Below are positions 1 through 7,470 of a DNA stretch of 25,029 bases, in pieces (within the stretch, counting starts at the first letter, position 1; the number at the start of each line of letters is the position of its first letter). The notes under the pieces were generated by a model. The model did not search any database, was not told the origin of the DNA, and was given only the letters and a program-made list of their open reading frames with translations. The DNA comes from Sulfurovum sp. UBA1140 (GTDB lineage Bacteria; Campylobacterota; Campylobacteria; Campylobacterales; Sulfurovaceae). The stretch lies in contig DCAF01000026.1 in the NCBI GenBank assembly GCA_002311915.1, positions 3,367-28,395 of the forward strand. The letters are read 5' to 3'. Made by a program: the position numbers and the translations under genes.

Positions 1-804
1 TTTTTGAAGACTTCTTTTTTGACTAGCCTCATAATAGGGCATAACCGAAGGAAGTAACTCTTCTATTCTCTCTATCCTATGTATAGGTGTTGGGTGAGTA
101 GAGAGGTATTCAGGTTTGGTACTCTTTTGAGCCGAGAACTTCTTCCAAAAACTAAGTGCTGCCCTTGGGTCATATCCAGCCTTGGCAGAGAGTACCAAAC
201 CAATATGGTCAGCCTCATACTCATGGGTTCGTGAGTGAGGAAGCATAATCCACCTGCTTACCATGTAGTCTGTATTTTTATGTTCAGCATCTTTTTGAAA
301 TCTTGTCTTCTTCTCGTCAAGCTCTGTCAATACTTTTAGAATACCTGCACCAATTTTTGAAAATATTGCACTACTTTTTCTCTCTGCTCCATGTCGTGCC
401 AAAGCGTGACCAATCTCATGTCCCATTACGGCTGCCAACTCATCATCACTGTTCATGTATTTAAATATTCCTGTAAAGACAAAGATTTTGCCACCAGGAA
501 GACAAAAAGCATTGGCTTGTTCCATGTTATCAATAAGATTAAACTCCCATTGATAGTCTGTTGTGTTGTAATCTAGATTGGTAACTTCAGCAATATTTTT
601 ACCCACCCTTTTTACAATGGCTGTGGCTTCTTTATCTTTACTTAATTGGGTATTTTTTAGTATCTTGTGTGAAGTATCTAGCCCCAGTTTCATCTCTTCA
701 TCAGCACTCATCATAATTATCTGATTACGCCCTGTGATGGGTGCTTTTGTACATCCGACAAAGAATAGTAGCAATAAAATAGCAACCATTACCCTTTTTT
801 TCAT
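1..804 (-). CDS. M48 family metalloprotease lipoprotein (3' end beyond window)
   Basis: Reading leftwards from an ATG at 804, 268 codons stay open to the window edge, so the C-terminus is missing. The N-terminus is a lipoprotein signal: a KKR start, a hydrophobic stretch, then the lipobox FVGC with Cys18 as the likely lipidated residue. The zinc protease motif is HEIGH (H129, E130, H133), and EYEAD (195-199) supplies the third metal ligand. A conserved HPTP motif follows near 237-240. This is the LoiP/BepA-like type of M48 peptidase, which in relatives degrades or assembles outer-membrane proteins in the periplasm; the substrate here is unknown. Its ATG overlaps the TGA of the upstream small gene (ATGA at 804-801), implying translational coupling. 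The family assignment is firm; the exact role is inferred. Confidence 0.93.
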   Translation of the reverse strand, partial: MKKRVMVAILLLLFFVGCTKAPITGRNQIIMMSADEEMKLGLDTSHKILKNTQLSKDKEATAIVKRVGKNIAEVTNLDYNTTDYQWEFNLIDNMEQANAFCLPGGKIFVFTGIFKYMNSDDELAAVMGHEIGHALARHGAERKSSAIFSKIGAGILKVLTELDEKKTRFQKDAEHKNTDYMVSRWIMLPHSRTHEYEADHIGLVLSAKAGYDPRAALSFWKKFSAQKSTKPEYLSTHPTPIHRIERIEELLPSVMPYYEASQKRSLQK

Positions 805-1046
805 ATCTTCTCTCCTCTTATGCTTTTAAACTTTTTAATCAAACTTTTAAAACAGCTAAACCTCTCTTTCGCTCTTATATTAATCGCCTCTTCTACTATT
901 GGTATTTCAAAATTAACCTCTTCTCCTATCGTAATCTCTCTATCACTTAACCACTCACCAATATGAAAGTTGTATTTATACCCTTTTTGGTCTTGAACAA
1001 CACCTCTACGATTTTTATAGTCAAACTGTAAAACTCTGCCTTTCAT
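801..1046 (-). CDS. small cold-shock/OB-fold-like protein
   Basis: This 81-residue protein opens with MKGRVLQFDYKNRRGVV, then GYKYNFHIGEW, which follows the pattern of a cold-shock domain (GKV-x-FD-x-KG-x-G, then FFH-x-S). Residues 1-60 would form the OB fold. The remaining 20 residues are basic (KSLIKKFKSIRGEK). The canonical KGFGFI RNA-binding strand reads RRGVVQ, so nucleic-acid binding is plausible but unproven. The start codon has only a weak ribosome binding site. The gene begins just beyond the terminator of the upstream lipoprotein gene, and its TGA overlaps the ATG of the M48 protease gene, so the two are probably co-translated. The OB-fold call is family resemblance; the function is inferred. 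Confidence 0.65.
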   Translation of the reverse strand: MKGRVLQFDYKNRRGVVQDQKGYKYNFHIGEWLSDREITIGEEVNFEIPIVEEAINIRAKERFSCFKSLIKKFKSIRGEKI

Positions 1047-1060
1047 AGGTATATCTATTA

Positions 1061-1091
1061 AAAAAAAGAGACTTTTATGGTCTCTTTTTTT
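1061..1091 (-). terminator. Rho-independent terminator, possibly bidirectional
   Basis: A perfect 12-bp inverted repeat (AAAAAAAGAGAC at 1061-1072, GTCTCTTTTTTT at 1080-1091) encloses a 7-nt loop. On the minus strand the stem ends in a run of seven T. It overlaps the end of the lipoprotein gene at 1075-1569, so its last codons (KKRP-stop) form one arm and the loop. The symmetry would let it act on both strands. Confidence 0.75.
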
Positions 1092-1569
1092 GTAATTTAT
1101 TTGTTGTTACCTCTTTACTACACTGTTTTGCTTCCATATCAATTCTACTTTTGGTTATTTTTTTATAAACAAGAACCTCTTCGGGATTAAAAGGACTGGT
1201 TAAGGTTAATTTATCTTCACCCAATGTAGCATCAAACTGTAACCCTATCTCTTCCTTTTCTGTATCAAAATAGTAAAATGTACCAGCAACATTTTGTCTA
1301 ATTTCAAATATTGATTCTCCTATTAAGTAACAATCTTCACCATTGTCGAAACTATCTGCTTGATAATCATACAAGATAATATCTCCATTTGGTAAATAAT
1401 ACTCGTATAACTCATCATGTTTTCCATCTTTATCGTAAGATATGTCCCAAAAACCTTCTAGTTGAGCAATCTCTTCCACTTCTATTGAAGATTTATTGTC
1501 GCTATCTCCTCCACAACCTGAAAGAAGAAAGAGTGCTGTAATTGTTGCGAAACCTACTGTTTTAATCAT
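1075..1569 (-). CDS. hypothetical lipoprotein, possible lipocalin-like fold
   Basis: This is a 164-residue protein with a lipoprotein signal peptide (MIKTVGFATITALFLLSGC, Cys19 in the lipobox LSGC) followed by a Gly/Asp/Ser-rich linker. The mature part contains EGFWDISY, a G-x-W motif common at the first strand of lipocalin-like barrels, and is rich in alternating aromatic and polar residues, which suggests an all-beta fold. Two cysteines (in DCYLIG and KQCSK) could form a disulfide. A good ribosome binding site (AAAGGA) precedes the ATG, and a TATAAT lies at 1596-1601. I do not recognise a named family. It is probably attached to a membrane facing the periplasm. Confidence 0.75.
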   Translation of the reverse strand: MIKTVGFATITALFLLSGCGGDSDNKSSIEVEEIAQLEGFWDISYDKDGKHDELYEYYLPNGDIILYDYQADSFDNGEDCYLIGESIFEIRQNVAGTFYYFDTEKEEIGLQFDATLGEDKLTLTSPFNPEEVLVYKKITKSRIDMEAKQCSKEVTTNKLQKKRP

Positions 1570-1595
1570 AATTTTCCTTTATATTTGGTATTAGT

Positions 1596-1601
1596 ATTAT
1601 A
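1596..1601 (-). promoter_or_regulatory. -10 box for the lipoprotein gene at 1075-1569
   Basis: The minus strand reads TATAAT 27 bases upstream of the ATG at 1569. No convincing -35 hexamer lies 17 bases further up, which is usual for campylobacterote sigma-70 promoters. It is placed well for a short leader that includes the AAAGGA ribosome binding site. Confidence 0.5.
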
Positions 1602-1680
1602 TTCTAATTTATGAATTTTTCTTGTAAATAGTTAGTAAATCTTTGTAATTTCTTATATTTATCTCTCTTTGGTAAAAACT

Positions 1681-1709
1681 TTGGAAAGCAATCAGATATC
1701 TGTTATAAT
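1681..1709 (+). promoter_or_regulatory. sigma-70 type promoter of the regulator-lipoprotein pair
   Basis: TTGGAA at 1681-1686 and TATAAT at 1704-1709 are separated by 17 bases, the best-formed promoter in the window. The AGGAG ribosome binding site at 1738-1742 and the ATG at 1748 follow, giving a leader of about 30 bases. Confidence 0.7.
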
Positions 1710-1747
1710 CATAAAATAATTTGTAATTTTTTAGAATAGGAGTAAAC

Positions 1748-2467
1748 ATGATACCTGAGGATAGTCGATTGTATAATAGGGAAGAGAAGTTAAATTATGT
1801 CATTAAAAAACTAAAACTCTCTACAAAAGAGATTTCACAAAAGCTAGAGATAAGTTCTGGTTTGGTTTCTCAAATACAGAACCCATTTAATGGAAAATTA
1901 CGAAAAATTCATATTTATGCTATCTCAAATGCCTATCATATTCCCATGGCTATTTTTGAAGATGAGACCATCAACTCCAAAGAGATGATTGATTCTGTGC
2001 TGAAACAGGCATCTTTTAAAATATTTGAAAAAGATTATCAAACCTTAAACAGACTTATTGGAAAATGGTATCTTTATAGCTATCCTAGCAATCCAAACCT
2101 ATCAGAGGTTTGGAGTACCGAGACACATATATATGATGACTTTACGGTGCTGGATGCACATCGAAACAGAGGTAGAATCTATATAGGCAAAAAGCAGTCT
2201 TTAATTATAAAAGAGAGCAATAACAGTAAAAATATAACCACAACAATTTTTGATAATGACCGAATTACCTATGGAAATTTTCCTTTCTCTCGAATAGCAA
2301 AATCAAACAGTTTTAATAGAGAGATTTTAAGCTTTGGGTTCTTCTCTAAACGACAGATAGACAAAACCGAGGCAAAAGAGATTTTGGGCAAGATAGAAAA
2401 AGTACAGTTACAGATGGATTACTCTGTTATAGATAGAGTAAGTGGTTCTATTGAGATGAAAGGATAG
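1748..2467 (+). CDS. XRE-like helix-turn-helix protein with an unknown C-terminal domain
   Basis: This is a 239-residue protein. Residues about 13-71 look like a Cro/XRE-type helix-turn-helix: LSTKEISQKLEISSGLVSQI holds the turn and recognition helix, with a positively charged stretch after it. Residues about 100-239 form a separate domain starting LIGKWYLYSYPSNP. Its G-x-W and the following beta-rich pattern (GRIYIGKKQSLIIKES) resemble a small barrel, so it could bind a ligand or a protein partner. It is transcribed from a clear promoter at 1681-1709 with an AGGAG ribosome binding site. A lipoprotein gene starts two bases after its stop. I infer a one-component regulator that may control itself and the lipoprotein. 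The ligand and targets are unknown. Confidence 0.8.
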   Translation: MIPEDSRLYNREEKLNYVIKKLKLSTKEISQKLEISSGLVSQIQNPFNGKLRKIHIYAISNAYHIPMAIFEDETINSKEMIDSVLKQASFKIFEKDYQTLNRLIGKWYLYSYPSNPNLSEVWSTETHIYDDFTVLDAHRNRGRIYIGKKQSLIIKESNNSKNITTTIFDNDRITYGNFPFSRIAKSNSFNREILSFGFFSKRQIDKTEAKEILGKIEKVQLQMDYSVIDRVSGSIEMKG

Positions 2468-2469
2468 AA

Positions 2470-2868
2470 GTGAAAAAATATATAATAGCTATTTTATTTC
2501 TGTTTACACTAACCTCTTGTGTTAATAATACTCCAATCATATCTACAGACTCAAATCAGACAACTAAAAAAATTATAATAAATATAGATGAAGAGCTTGA
2601 ACTATTAGAGTCTACAGGTCTAAGAGATGATGAAGTAAATGTAGTTGAAGAACCAATATATATTGGTGATAATGATGAGGTTTCTTTTAAAGGAAATGCC
2701 ATGAAACAAAAATCCCCTCTAAAGATAAAAGTAGGGAATAGAGAAGAGATACAATTTAATGGATACAGTTATACGATTAAAACTATGGAATTGAAAAATG
2801 GTGACTTTATTACTATTAAAGATAAAAATGGGAATGTTTTTGTTGATATTGAAGTTATGACTCATTAA
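2470..2868 (+). CDS. hypothetical lipoprotein co-transcribed with the HTH regulator
   Basis: This 132-residue protein starts at GTG 2470, two bases after the regulator's TAG, with AAAGGA just upstream. The signal peptide MKKYIIAILFLFTLTSC ends in a lipobox with Cys17. The mature part is acidic in the middle (NIDEELELLESTGLRDDE) and ends in a beta-rich segment, VGNREEIQFNGYSYTIKTME. I do not recognise a family. The spacing shows it belongs to the same transcript as the regulator. Its job is unknown; sensing or binding at the envelope would be guesswork. Confidence 0.75.
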   Translation: MKKYIIAILFLFTLTSCVNNTPIISTDSNQTTKKIIINIDEELELLESTGLRDDEVNVVEEPIYIGDNDEVSFKGNAMKQKSPLKIKVGNREEIQFNGYSYTIKTMELKNGDFITIKDKNGNVFVDIEVMTH

Positions 2869-2907
2869 AATTTGGTGTTATAAATTATCGGTTCTTAAAA
2901 AGTATAC

Positions 2908-2957
2908 AAAGGTGATTTACGAGAATGATACCAGTTATAATTAAAAAATTCACCTTT
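2908..2957. repeat. inverted repeat in the convergent gap
   Basis: AAAGGTGA (2908-2915) is repeated inverted as TCACCTTT (2950-2957), separated by 34 AT-rich bases. It sits between the convergent ends of the lipoprotein gene and the small cysteine-rich gene. The long loop makes it a weak terminator; an operator or a chance repeat is equally possible. The rest of 2869-2983 shows nothing else. Confidence 0.3.
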
Positions 2958-2983
2958 AAGTAATATCTCTTAAGTTGTTTAAA

Positions 2984-3151
2984 CTAACGATTTGAAATAA
3001 ACTTTCCACACCCTTTCTCTTTAGAGCCATTGAACTTTTTAACCCGTTCAATGGCTTTTGCCTCCCACGCATCAAAGCGTAGGCAGTTTTCGGCTTCACG
3101 ACACTCATTATTACTACAAGCAATGGGTACTTTAGAGTAATCTTTGGACAT
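2984..3151 (-). CDS. small cysteine-rich protein coupled to ychF
   Basis: A 55-residue frame starts at an ATG that overlaps the ychF stop (TAATG, 3153-3149) and ends at TAG 2986-2984. The protein begins MSKDYSKVPIACSNNECREA and carries Cys12, Cys17, Cys23 and Cys48, then ends GCGKFISNR. The spacing C-x4-C-x5-C plus a distant fourth cysteine could bind a metal, or form disulfides if exported, but there is no signal peptide. The stop-start overlap, the regular composition and the clustered cysteines argue that it is real despite its size. I do not recognise a characterised family. A perfect 10-bp inverted repeat lies inside it (3026-3055). Confidence 0.6.
   Translation of the reverse strand: MSKDYSKVPIACSNNECREAENCLRFDAWEAKAIERVKKFNGSKEKGCGKFISNR
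3026..3055. repeat. perfect 10-bp inverted repeat inside the small cysteine-rich gene
   Basis: GCCATTGAAC (3026-3035) and GTTCAATGGC (3046-3055) flank a 10-nt loop. On the plus strand it is followed by CTTTTG-like sequence, so it could end transcription from the lipoprotein gene at 2470-2868. The T run is short, and the repeat also encodes residues of the small protein. Confidence 0.4.
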
Positions 3152-4254
3152 TAAACATTAAACCTAAAGTGCATGACATCACCATCTTGTACGATGTATT
3201 CTTTACCTTCAAGACGGTTTTTACCTGCTTCTTTGGCTCCATTCTCACCACCAAACTCTATAAAGTCATCATAGGCAATCACTTCAGCACGGATAAATCC
3301 TTTTTCAAAATCATTATGAATAACTGCTGCAGCCTTTGGAGCGGTGGTATTTTGTCTGATGGTCCAAGCTCGAACCTCTTTAACACCTGCGGTAAAGTAG
3401 CTCATAAGACCCAATTTATCAAATCCTTTATGGATAATTTGCTCTAGTCCACTCTCGGTAACTCCAAGATCAGAGAGCATCTCTTCTCTCTCTGCATCAT
3501 CAAACTCAACCATCTCCTCTTCAATTTTAGCACAGAGTTTAATCACTTCATAGTTTCGTTCATAGGCATAGGCTCTTAAAAGTTTAACAAACTCATTGTC
3601 TTCCTCTAAACTATCTTCATCGACGTTGGCTCCATAGATAATCTCTTTAGAGGTTAAAAGACGCAACTCTTTGTTCATGGCTATAAAAGCATCCTCTCCA
3701 ATACCAGGAAAGGTTGATACGGGGTTGTCATCTTCGACATGTTGCAGTAAGGCTTCAGCCACCACCAGTTGTGCTTTGGCATCTTTATCGTTACCTCGTG
3801 CTTTTTTCTTTAGTGAATCAACACGTTTTAAAATAGCATCCAAATCAGCAAAAAGAAGCTCTTGTTCTATAATTTCAACATCTCGAATGGGGTCAATGGA
3901 ACCCTCGACATGTACCACGTTTTCATCTTCAAAACATCTTACAATATGTAAGATAACTTCAGTTTCACGAATGTTACTAAGAAACTTGTTCCCCAGTCCT
4001 TCACCCTTACTTGCTCCTTTAACCAGACCTGCAATATCTACAAAATCAAGGGTAGAGTATTGAATCTTTTCAGGATTAACGATTTCTGCCAACGCTTCTA
4101 ATCGCGTATCAGGTACAGGTACAATGGCCTTGTTGGGTTCGATGGTACAGAAAGGGTAGTTGGCACTCTCTGCATTTTGTGCTTTGGTTAGGGCGTTGAA
4201 TGTGGTTGACTTACCTACGTTTGGTAGTCCAACCAGTCCGATACTTAGTCCCAT
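3151..4254 (-). CDS. ychF: redox-regulated ATPase/GTPase YchF
   Basis: A 367-residue Obg-family P-loop NTPase (also called EngD/OLA1). The P-loop is GLPNVGKS at 9-16 and the Walker B region is DIAG at 73-76. In place of the usual NKxD motif it has NVDE within IIYGANVDEDS, the change that makes this family prefer ATP. A coiled-coil hairpin (about 130-170) and a C-terminal TGS domain (IRQNTTAPKAAAVIH... to FRFNV) complete the standard architecture and length. The protein associates with ribosomes and stress responses in other bacteria. AAGGAAT provides the ribosome binding site. The VanZ-like gene ends 55 bases upstream, and the small cysteine-rich gene overlaps its stop codon. Identification is certain. 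Confidence 0.98.
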   Translation of the reverse strand: MGLSIGLVGLPNVGKSTTFNALTKAQNAESANYPFCTIEPNKAIVPVPDTRLEALAEIVNPEKIQYSTLDFVDIAGLVKGASKGEGLGNKFLSNIRETEVILHIVRCFEDENVVHVEGSIDPIRDVEIIEQELLFADLDAILKRVDSLKKKARGNDKDAKAQLVVAEALLQHVEDDNPVSTFPGIGEDAFIAMNKELRLLTSKEIIYGANVDEDSLEEDNEFVKLLRAYAYERNYEVIKLCAKIEEEMVEFDDAEREEMLSDLGVTESGLEQIIHKGFDKLGLMSYFTAGVKEVRAWTIRQNTTAPKAAAVIHNDFEKGFIRAEVIAYDDFIEFGGENGAKEAGKNRLEGKEYIVQDGDVMHFRFNV

Positions 4255-4309
4255 AATATTCCTTGTGTATAAATTGCGTGATTTTAGCTAAAAAGTGGTG
4301 AAGAGGGGG

Positions 4310-4678
4310 TTATTTTTTTCGATACCGAATCAATCTTAAGAGTGAGTAGAAGAGTTGAAAGAGTAAAATCCCTGTAACATCGGCAATGATATCATCAGGC
4401 GAGGCAGTTCTATAAGAGATAAATGATTGAATAAGCTCTATAAAGATACCAAAAAGAAGTAATGCACCCATATTTCTAAGACGATGTTTTAATCTAGAAG
4501 AGGAACGGTTCAAGAGTAAAGAGAGTACAAAAAAGGCAGTAACATGTTTAATTTTATCGGCATAAACAAACCCTAAATCAATATGATCATTGGGGACAAT
4601 TGCTAAAATAAAAATAACGGTAGTGGTGATAAAAAACAGTATTTTAAAATACTGTTTTTTTATAAAAAAATCTGACAT
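4310..4678 (-). CDS. VanZ-like membrane protein
   Basis: A 122-residue protein with about four hydrophobic segments (near 12-30, 43-57, 68-87 and 97-113). The family hallmarks are the DKIKHVTAFFVLS segment around 41-53, then FIELIQSFISYRTASPDDIIAD around 79-100, matching the conserved D-K-x-x-H and E-x-x-Q...R-x-x-x-x-D-D pattern of VanZ-like proteins. VanZ gives slight teicoplanin resistance in enterococci, but most members have no known role, so no resistance claim is made. Its ATG directly follows the pepA stop codon (TAG-ATG), so it is translated from the same transcript. Confidence 0.85.
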   Translation of the reverse strand: MSDFFIKKQYFKILFFITTTVIFILAIVPNDHIDLGFVYADKIKHVTAFFVLSLLLNRSSSRLKHRLRNMGALLLFGIFIELIQSFISYRTASPDDIIADVTGILLFQLFYSLLRLIRYRKK

Positions 4679-6142
4679 CTATTTTTTTGGTCGAGCCAAC
4701 CCCTCAATTAATCTGCTCATAAGTCGAACACCTGCACCACTTGCTCCATGTGGGTTTTCACCCCAAGTATGCTCTACAAATGCAGGGCCTGCAATATCAA
4801 TATGTGCCCATTTATCTTTGTGGTGATCATCTATAAAGGTTTCTAAAAATTGACCAGCAGTAATGGCTCCTCCGTAACGGGTATTAGAGATGTTACAAAT
4901 ATCAGCGATTTCACTATTAAGAGATTTTTTAAGATAACGGTTAAAGTCCAGTTTGGTAGCAAACTCACCTGAAATTTTAGAGGCTTTAAGTATCATTGTT
5001 TTAACCTCATCACTGTTTCCCATAATGCTAGAGGTGTAGTGACCCACACCTACCACCGAAGCACCTGTTAGGGTTGCCATATCAAAAATATAGTCGGCTT
5101 TGACCTCTTGTTGGGCGTAACAGAGTACGTCGGCTAAGACCAAACGACCTTCGGCATCGGTGTTGCGTATTTCGATGGTTTTACCATTTTTAGCCACCAA
5201 AACATCATCAGGTTTATAGGCATCGCCCCCAATCATGTTTTCAACAGCACCAATAAATCCATGCACTTCAATAGGCAGGTTCATCTCCGAGACAGCTTTC
5301 ATAATACCCAGTACAGCAGAACCTCCACTTTTGTCTGATTTCATGGTTACCATGTAGTCAGATGGTTTAAGACTAAGTCCACCACTATCATACGTTAGCC
5401 CTTTACCCACAATGGTGACCACAGCTTTAGCATCTTTTGGTTTGTGCGTTAAATGAATAACTCTTGGTTTATGACGAGAAGCACGAGCCACAGCCAATAG
5501 AGTCTCCATTTTCTCTTTTCTAAGTTTTTTAGGTTTAAGTATTTTACAATCTAATCCATTCTCTTTGGCAAGTTTTTTGGCTATCTTTGCCATTACTTTA
5601 GGGTAACAGTCATCAGGTGTGGTATTAACAATGTCGCGTGTAAAATTGGTCGCCTCAGCTGAAATTTGTCCATTTCCCATGGCGATAGAGCAGGGTTCAA
5701 TATTGAGTTCATATCCGTTATACTCATCAAGCGAAATAGTAATATTTTCAATCGCAAGTTTAGATTTTTCACTCTTGTATCTATCAAAGCTATACGCTCC
5801 TAAAACAAACCCTTCAACCATGCCTCTTAGAACAGCAGTACATTTTGGATGGTTCATATACGAAGCGATTTTAATAGAGGTATAAGGAGTATTACTAAGC
5901 GTTCTAATGGCAATTGCCACAGCTGTTCTTACATTTATGCTTGATATGCTATCAATTCCCACATAGAGTCTATCTTTTTCGATAAGCAGACAAGTTTCAT
6001 CTTGTGTTCCTTTGAATCCAGCTTTTTCTAGTAGCTCTCTGTCTTGAACAAAACGATGTTCTAGGTTCTGCTCAGATACAATAATAACCTCTATATCGGC
6101 TGTTATATCTTGGGTAGTATTAATGGTTAATTCAAAATTCAT
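4679..6142 (-). CDS. pepA: leucyl aminopeptidase (M17)
   Basis: A 487-residue cytosol aminopeptidase that removes N-terminal residues from peptides. The N-terminal macrodomain-like part is divergent. The catalytic domain has all metal and active-site residues at a constant offset from E. coli PepA: K247 and D252 in GKGLTYDSGG, K259, D270, and D329/E331/R333 in the signature NTDAEGRLVLAD. Length and motifs are normal for a two-metal hexameric enzyme. In E. coli, PepA also binds DNA at the carAB promoter and at cer sites; whether this protein does so cannot be seen here. It starts 16 bases after trpB, with AAGGAAA as the ribosome binding site, and directly abuts the VanZ-like gene. Confidence 0.97.
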   Translation of the reverse strand: MNFELTINTTQDITADIEVIIVSEQNLEHRFVQDRELLEKAGFKGTQDETCLLIEKDRLYVGIDSISSINVRTAVAIAIRTLSNTPYTSIKIASYMNHPKCTAVLRGMVEGFVLGAYSFDRYKSEKSKLAIENITISLDEYNGYELNIEPCSIAMGNGQISAEATNFTRDIVNTTPDDCYPKVMAKIAKKLAKENGLDCKILKPKKLRKEKMETLLAVARASRHKPRVIHLTHKPKDAKAVVTIVGKGLTYDSGGLSLKPSDYMVTMKSDKSGGSAVLGIMKAVSEMNLPIEVHGFIGAVENMIGGDAYKPDDVLVAKNGKTIEIRNTDAEGRLVLADVLCYAQQEVKADYIFDMATLTGASVVGVGHYTSSIMGNSDEVKTMILKASKISGEFATKLDFNRYLKKSLNSEIADICNISNTRYGGAITAGQFLETFIDDHHKDKWAHIDIAGPAFVEHTWGENPHGASGAGVRLMSRLIEGLARPKK

Positions 6143-6158
6143 ATTATTTCCTTCTTTT

Positions 6159-7385
6159 TTAGTTAAATTGCTCTTTTAAAATATCTTGTGCCTGTATCAT
6201 ATCTTTATCTCCACGCCCAGAGAGATTGACCAGAATGGTTTTACCCTCAATATCCTCTTTTTTCATTTTTTTCAGATAAGCAACTGCATGAGAACTCTCA
6301 AAGGCAGGGATAATTCCTTCAGATCGTGAAAGCCATACAAAAGCATCCATCGCCTCATCATCGGTAATATGCTCATAGGTTACGATGTTGTTGTCTTTAA
6401 AAAAGGAGTGTTCAGGTCCAATTCCTGGATAATCAAGCCCTGCCGAGATAGAGTGTGCCTCTTGCACCTGTCCATCTTCATCTTGCAATAGATAGCTTAA
6501 TTGCCCATGAAGTACCCCTGGGCTACCTTTGGCGAGTGAACAGCCATGTTTACTATCAAGTCCATATCCACCCGCTTCAATACCAATACACTCTACCGAT
6601 TTGTCTTGTAAAAAGTGGTTGAAAATACCCAACGCATTAGAACCCCCACCAATACAAGCGATGATTTTATCAGGTAGACACCCCTCAACAGCATTTAGTT
6701 GAGATTTCGCTTCCCAACCAATAATCGACTGAATATCACGAATCATCATAGGGTAAGGGTGTGGTCCTGCTACGGTTCCAATAATATAATAGGTGTCTCG
6801 TGCATGGGTAACCCAGTGTCGAATGGCATCATTCATGGCATCTTTAAGCGTTTTACTGCCCGATCCTACAGCGTGTACTTTGGCTCCAAGTAGTTTCATT
6901 CTAAAAACATTAAGCTCTTGACGAGCTACATCTTTAGCCCCCATAAAGACATCACACTCCAGCCCAAAAAGGGCAGCAACAGTAGCCGTTGCTACTCCAT
7001 GTTGACCTGCACCTGTCTCTGCAATAACCCGTTTCTTACCCAATCTTTTCGCCAAAATGGCTTGAGCCACCGTATGGTTTATCTTATGAGCCCCCGTATG
7101 GTTAAGGTCTTCTCGTTTCAAATAAATCTTGGCATTCAGCTCTTTAGAGAGATTCTCGGCAAAATAGAGTGCCGAAGGACGACCCACATAGTTTTTGTAG
7201 TAGTAGTCTACTTCACTCCAAAAATCTTTATCAAAACGGACTGCCTCATAATCGAGTCGCAGTTGTTCCAATACTGGCATTAAAGTCTCAGGCACAAAAC
7301 GCCCACCAAATTTTCCAAAATGCCCCATCTCATCAGGATCATGAGGACTCGGTTTTGGGATGTAAATATCGGTATAGTTCTTCAT
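6159..7385 (-). CDS. trpB: tryptophan synthase beta chain
   Basis: A 408-residue PLP enzyme that condenses indole with L-serine in the last step of tryptophan synthesis. The PLP lysine is K101 in GAHKINH, the catalytic glutamate is E123 in AETGAGQHG, and the phosphate loop is GGGSNA at 246-251. The length and the N-terminal GKFGGRFVPE motif mark the TrpB1 type that pairs with TrpA. No trpA or other trp gene lies in the window, so the trp pathway is split on this chromosome. A TATAAT at 7413-7418 and an AGAAG ribosome binding site precede the start. pepA follows 16 bases downstream, so trpB heads the transcript. Confidence 0.98.
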   Translation of the reverse strand: MKNYTDIYIPKPSPHDPDEMGHFGKFGGRFVPETLMPVLEQLRLDYEAVRFDKDFWSEVDYYYKNYVGRPSALYFAENLSKELNAKIYLKREDLNHTGAHKINHTVAQAILAKRLGKKRVIAETGAGQHGVATATVAALFGLECDVFMGAKDVARQELNVFRMKLLGAKVHAVGSGSKTLKDAMNDAIRHWVTHARDTYYIIGTVAGPHPYPMMIRDIQSIIGWEAKSQLNAVEGCLPDKIIACIGGGSNALGIFNHFLQDKSVECIGIEAGGYGLDSKHGCSLAKGSPGVLHGQLSYLLQDEDGQVQEAHSISAGLDYPGIGPEHSFFKDNNIVTYEHITDDEAMDAFVWLSRSEGIIPAFESSHAVAYLKKMKKEDIEGKTILVNLSGRGDKDMIQAQDILKEQFN

Positions 7386-7412
7386 AAATCTTCTTTGTAT
7401 AATAGTTGAGGG

Positions 7413-7418
7413 ATTATA
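7413..7418 (-). promoter_or_regulatory. -10 box of trpB
   Basis: The minus strand reads TATAAT 27 bases before the trpB ATG, in the 85-base gap between selO and trpB. There is no good -35. No leader peptide rich in Trp codons and no attenuator hairpin is visible in the gap. Confidence 0.5.
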
Positions 7419-7470
7419 GCTTATGGTTGGTTAAAAGATGATATTTGGGTGGAGTATCAATTAGATTTTG

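Noticed and set aside
3671..4063. Long plus-strand frame opposite ychF
   Set aside because: Ser-rich product typical of the antisense frame of a conserved gene; ychF on the minus strand is certain.
4310..4678. Antibiotic-resistance role for the VanZ-like gene
   Set aside because: No other van genes are present and most VanZ-like proteins have unrelated or unknown roles.
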